The notes beneath the pieces were generated by a model. It saw only the letters and a program-made list of their open reading frames with translations. It had not been told where the DNA came from and made no database searches. Below are positions 62,767-64,000 of a stretch of 64,000 nt of DNA, piece after piece. The position numbers and the translations under genes are program-made. This stretch comes from Pedobacter caeni (GTDB lineage Bacteria > Bacteroidota > Bacteroidia > Sphingobacteriales > Sphingobacteriaceae). The first letter of the stretch is position 1, and each line of letters opens with the position of its first letter. The stretch covers positions 620,001-684,000 of the forward strand of contig NZ_FQUQ01000005.1 of the NCBI RefSeq assembly GCF_900129215.1, written 5' to 3'.

Positions 62767-62872
62767 GTTTTTTTATCAAAAATAACCTAATTTTTTCTTA
62801 GTATCTAATTTTAGTGGTGATGCTTATAATGGTTTTATGGTACGCTTCACCGGCACCCAAAAAAGAGGAATC

Positions 62873-63709
62873 TTAAAATCCAAATTCCGCAAAAGTCTCA
62901 CGTCTGTGGACTGTATTCAGGAATTCAAAACTGAAAGTAGTCCATAAACTTTTGATCTCATTATTGGTGCTGACCTCAGCAATGGAGAAGTGCTGGAGAA
63001 AATAAACGCCTTCTATATCCAGTTTAACGCTCAGCATGCCATCAGCATCGGAACTGAGCAGCTCACTAATGATGTTTCCTGATTTTGCTTTTACATAAAG
63101 GATTACCGGAGCATTGGGCAATGCTTTACCATTTAAGGTAAGCAGTGCACTGAGCTCATCTCCATAACTTGCCCCAAAAGGCGTGTTCTTCAGGGTAATC
63201 TCATGTGCCTTTGTAATGGGCTCCTTTGAAAACGGTTTGCTTTTTTCAGGGGAAACCAACGATTTGGTATAAAATACAGCGCTATCCTTTACCTTGTAAT
63301 TGTCATTCAGGATAGGCTCAAGTTGTTTTGCAATCGCGGTCAGACCTTGTTCCTTAAGGTTGGTCAGGTATTCTTCTTTGGTATATTCCCCGAAAGTCTG
63401 TTGTGAAATTTCCAGAAATGACGGCCCTGTTAGTTCCGGTTTATACTTTAATAGTGCATGGTCTTGAGAAATGAATGAATTCAGATTGATGTTCTTCCCT
63501 TTATGAAACAGCTGGATATCGGTAGACAGGGTAGTGGTAGAACGGGGGGCAGATTCTGATTGCAGGTGAACGTGGCTTGATAAATTTGCACGAATCGTAT
63601 CCCCCTTTTTTAAGTTGTACTGATCTAACACAATGAGCCTGATCTGGGAATGTGCCTGGAAACCAGACAAAACAAATAAAGCGATGAACAGTGGATAAGT
63701 AAACCTCAT
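62873..63709 (-). CDS. Secreted protein, possibly DUF4198-like
   Basis: About 278 residues from the ATG at 63709 (MRFTYPLFIALFVLSGFQAHSQ), a good signal peptide; an upstream ATG at 63766 would give an over-long N-region. The mature part is beta-rich with SYGDELSALLTLNGKALPNAPVILYVKAKSGNIISE and SSDADGMLSVKLDIEGVYFLQHF, resembling the DUF4198 or nickel-uptake-associated Ig-like fold. Function unknown. Single gene. Confidence 0.65.
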   Translation of the reverse strand: MRFTYPLFIALFVLSGFQAHSQIRLIVLDQYNLKKGDTIRANLSSHVHLQSESAPRSTTTLSTDIQLFHKGKNINLNSFISQDHALLKYKPELTGPSFLEISQQTFGEYTKEEYLTNLKEQGLTAIAKQLEPILNDNYKVKDSAVFYTKSLVSPEKSKPFSKEPITKAHEITLKNTPFGASYGDELSALLTLNGKALPNAPVILYVKAKSGNIISELLSSDADGMLSVKLDIEGVYFLQHFSIAEVSTNNEIKSLWTTFSFEFLNTVHRRETFAEFGF

Positions 63710-63832
63710 ACTTGCAAAACTAAACGGAAATGAGAATGGTTTTTTTGCTGATTTCATAAATGACATGGGGAATACAATTTCTTATTCTTCATTTTTCTAG
63801 TACTTTTGCCGCCATAAGACGATTTATATTCT

Positions 63833-64000
63833 ATGAACAACCTCACTATTGGCGCTTTAATCCTGATTGCTATTGTCATTCTGCCTTATCTCTTCTTCTC
63901 ATTCAGAAAATTATCAAGGTACAACATGCCCTTTTTCAAAGCTTTTAACCCGTCGTATAACCTGACACGTTATGAGGCTGATGAATTGAAAAAGAGCCTG
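63833..64000 (+). CDS. Membrane-anchored protein (5' part)
   Basis: The last 56 codons of the window open an ATG-started frame: MNNLTIGALILIAIVILPYLFFSF, an N-terminal membrane segment, then RKLSRYNMPFFKAFNPSYNLTRYEADELKKSL. The gene continues beyond the right edge, so no family call is possible. Confidence 0.6.
   Translation, partial: MNNLTIGALILIAIVILPYLFFSFRKLSRYNMPFFKAFNPSYNLTRYEADELKKSL

Noticed and set aside
23..64000. Mobile elements, prophage, tRNA or rRNA genes
   Set aside because: No transposase, integrase, phage structural gene or RNA gene could be recognised on either strand.

Overview
The window looks like a chromosomal segment of a Bacteroidota bacterium, most likely a Sphingobacteriaceae member close to Pedobacter. 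The signs are moderate GC content, promoter elements of the Bacteroidetes type (TTTG, then about 21 bp, then TAnnTTTG), weak or absent Shine-Dalgarno sequences, many lipoproteins with short lipoboxes, a type IX secretion (T9SS) sorting domain, and families typical of the phylum (DUF5686 with a carboxypeptidase-regulatory-like domain, DUF2490, DUF4833-like). I saw no rRNA, tRNA, CRISPR array, transposase or prophage. These assignments are from reading the sequence; no database search was run.

Layout. 1-10.9 kb: 3' end of an Old Yellow Enzyme-type flavin oxidoreductase, then mostly single genes (DUF2490 porin-like protein, DegT/DnrJ-type PLP enzyme, PAP2 phosphatase, M48 protease, OmpA-like lipoprotein, orphan PAS histidine kinase, Ca2+/H+ antiporter with a structured upstream region, GyrI-like protein). 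11.0-15.0 kb: a complete class Ib ribonucleotide reductase operon (nrdH-nrdI-nrdE-nrdF) preceded by a 138-nt segment closed by an 11-bp perfect inverted repeat, and ended by a hairpin terminator. 15.1-17.5 kb: a double Usp-domain protein, then a PAS protein with a phosphoacceptor-like histidine but no ATPase domain, overlapping a metallophosphoesterase gene. 17.7-25.4 kb: a small T9SS-sorted protein, a 2178-residue SpvB/FG-GAP/RHS polymorphic toxin, and a lipoprotein placed where an immunity gene would be. 25.5-32.8 kb: a phosphodiesterase, a SMI1/KNR4 protein, a metNIQ methionine importer, two small enzymes and an EnvC-like protein. 32.9-43.1 kb: a DUF5686 protein, then a TetR-regulated ABC efflux operon (TolC, HlyD, two ATPases, two permeases).

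43.2-48.8 kb: small envelope proteins, a 143-bp long imperfect palindrome, a polysaccharide-lyase-like lipoprotein, and a tightly packed lipoprotein / polytopic membrane protein / histidine kinase / LuxR-type regulator operon. 49.6-55.9 kb: a second TetR with a TolC-MFP-RND efflux operon; three copies of one 19-bp operator can be read directly, two of them in a partially duplicated promoter. 56.1-64 kb: acetyltransferases, a cupin, DUF1622, a MarR/GNAT pair with a 26-bp operator-like palindrome, an ankyrin-like protein, a HAD hydrolase, a large GAF-like protein, a secreted protein and the start of a membrane protein.

The most useful new observations are regulatory: two TetR operator sets that can be assigned to their regulons by sequence identity, the structured nrd leader, the start-codon-occluding hairpin at 43620-43688, and the long palindrome at 44866-45008. 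The best candidate for an undescribed protein system is the four-gene lipoprotein/membrane/two-component operon at 46180-48831.
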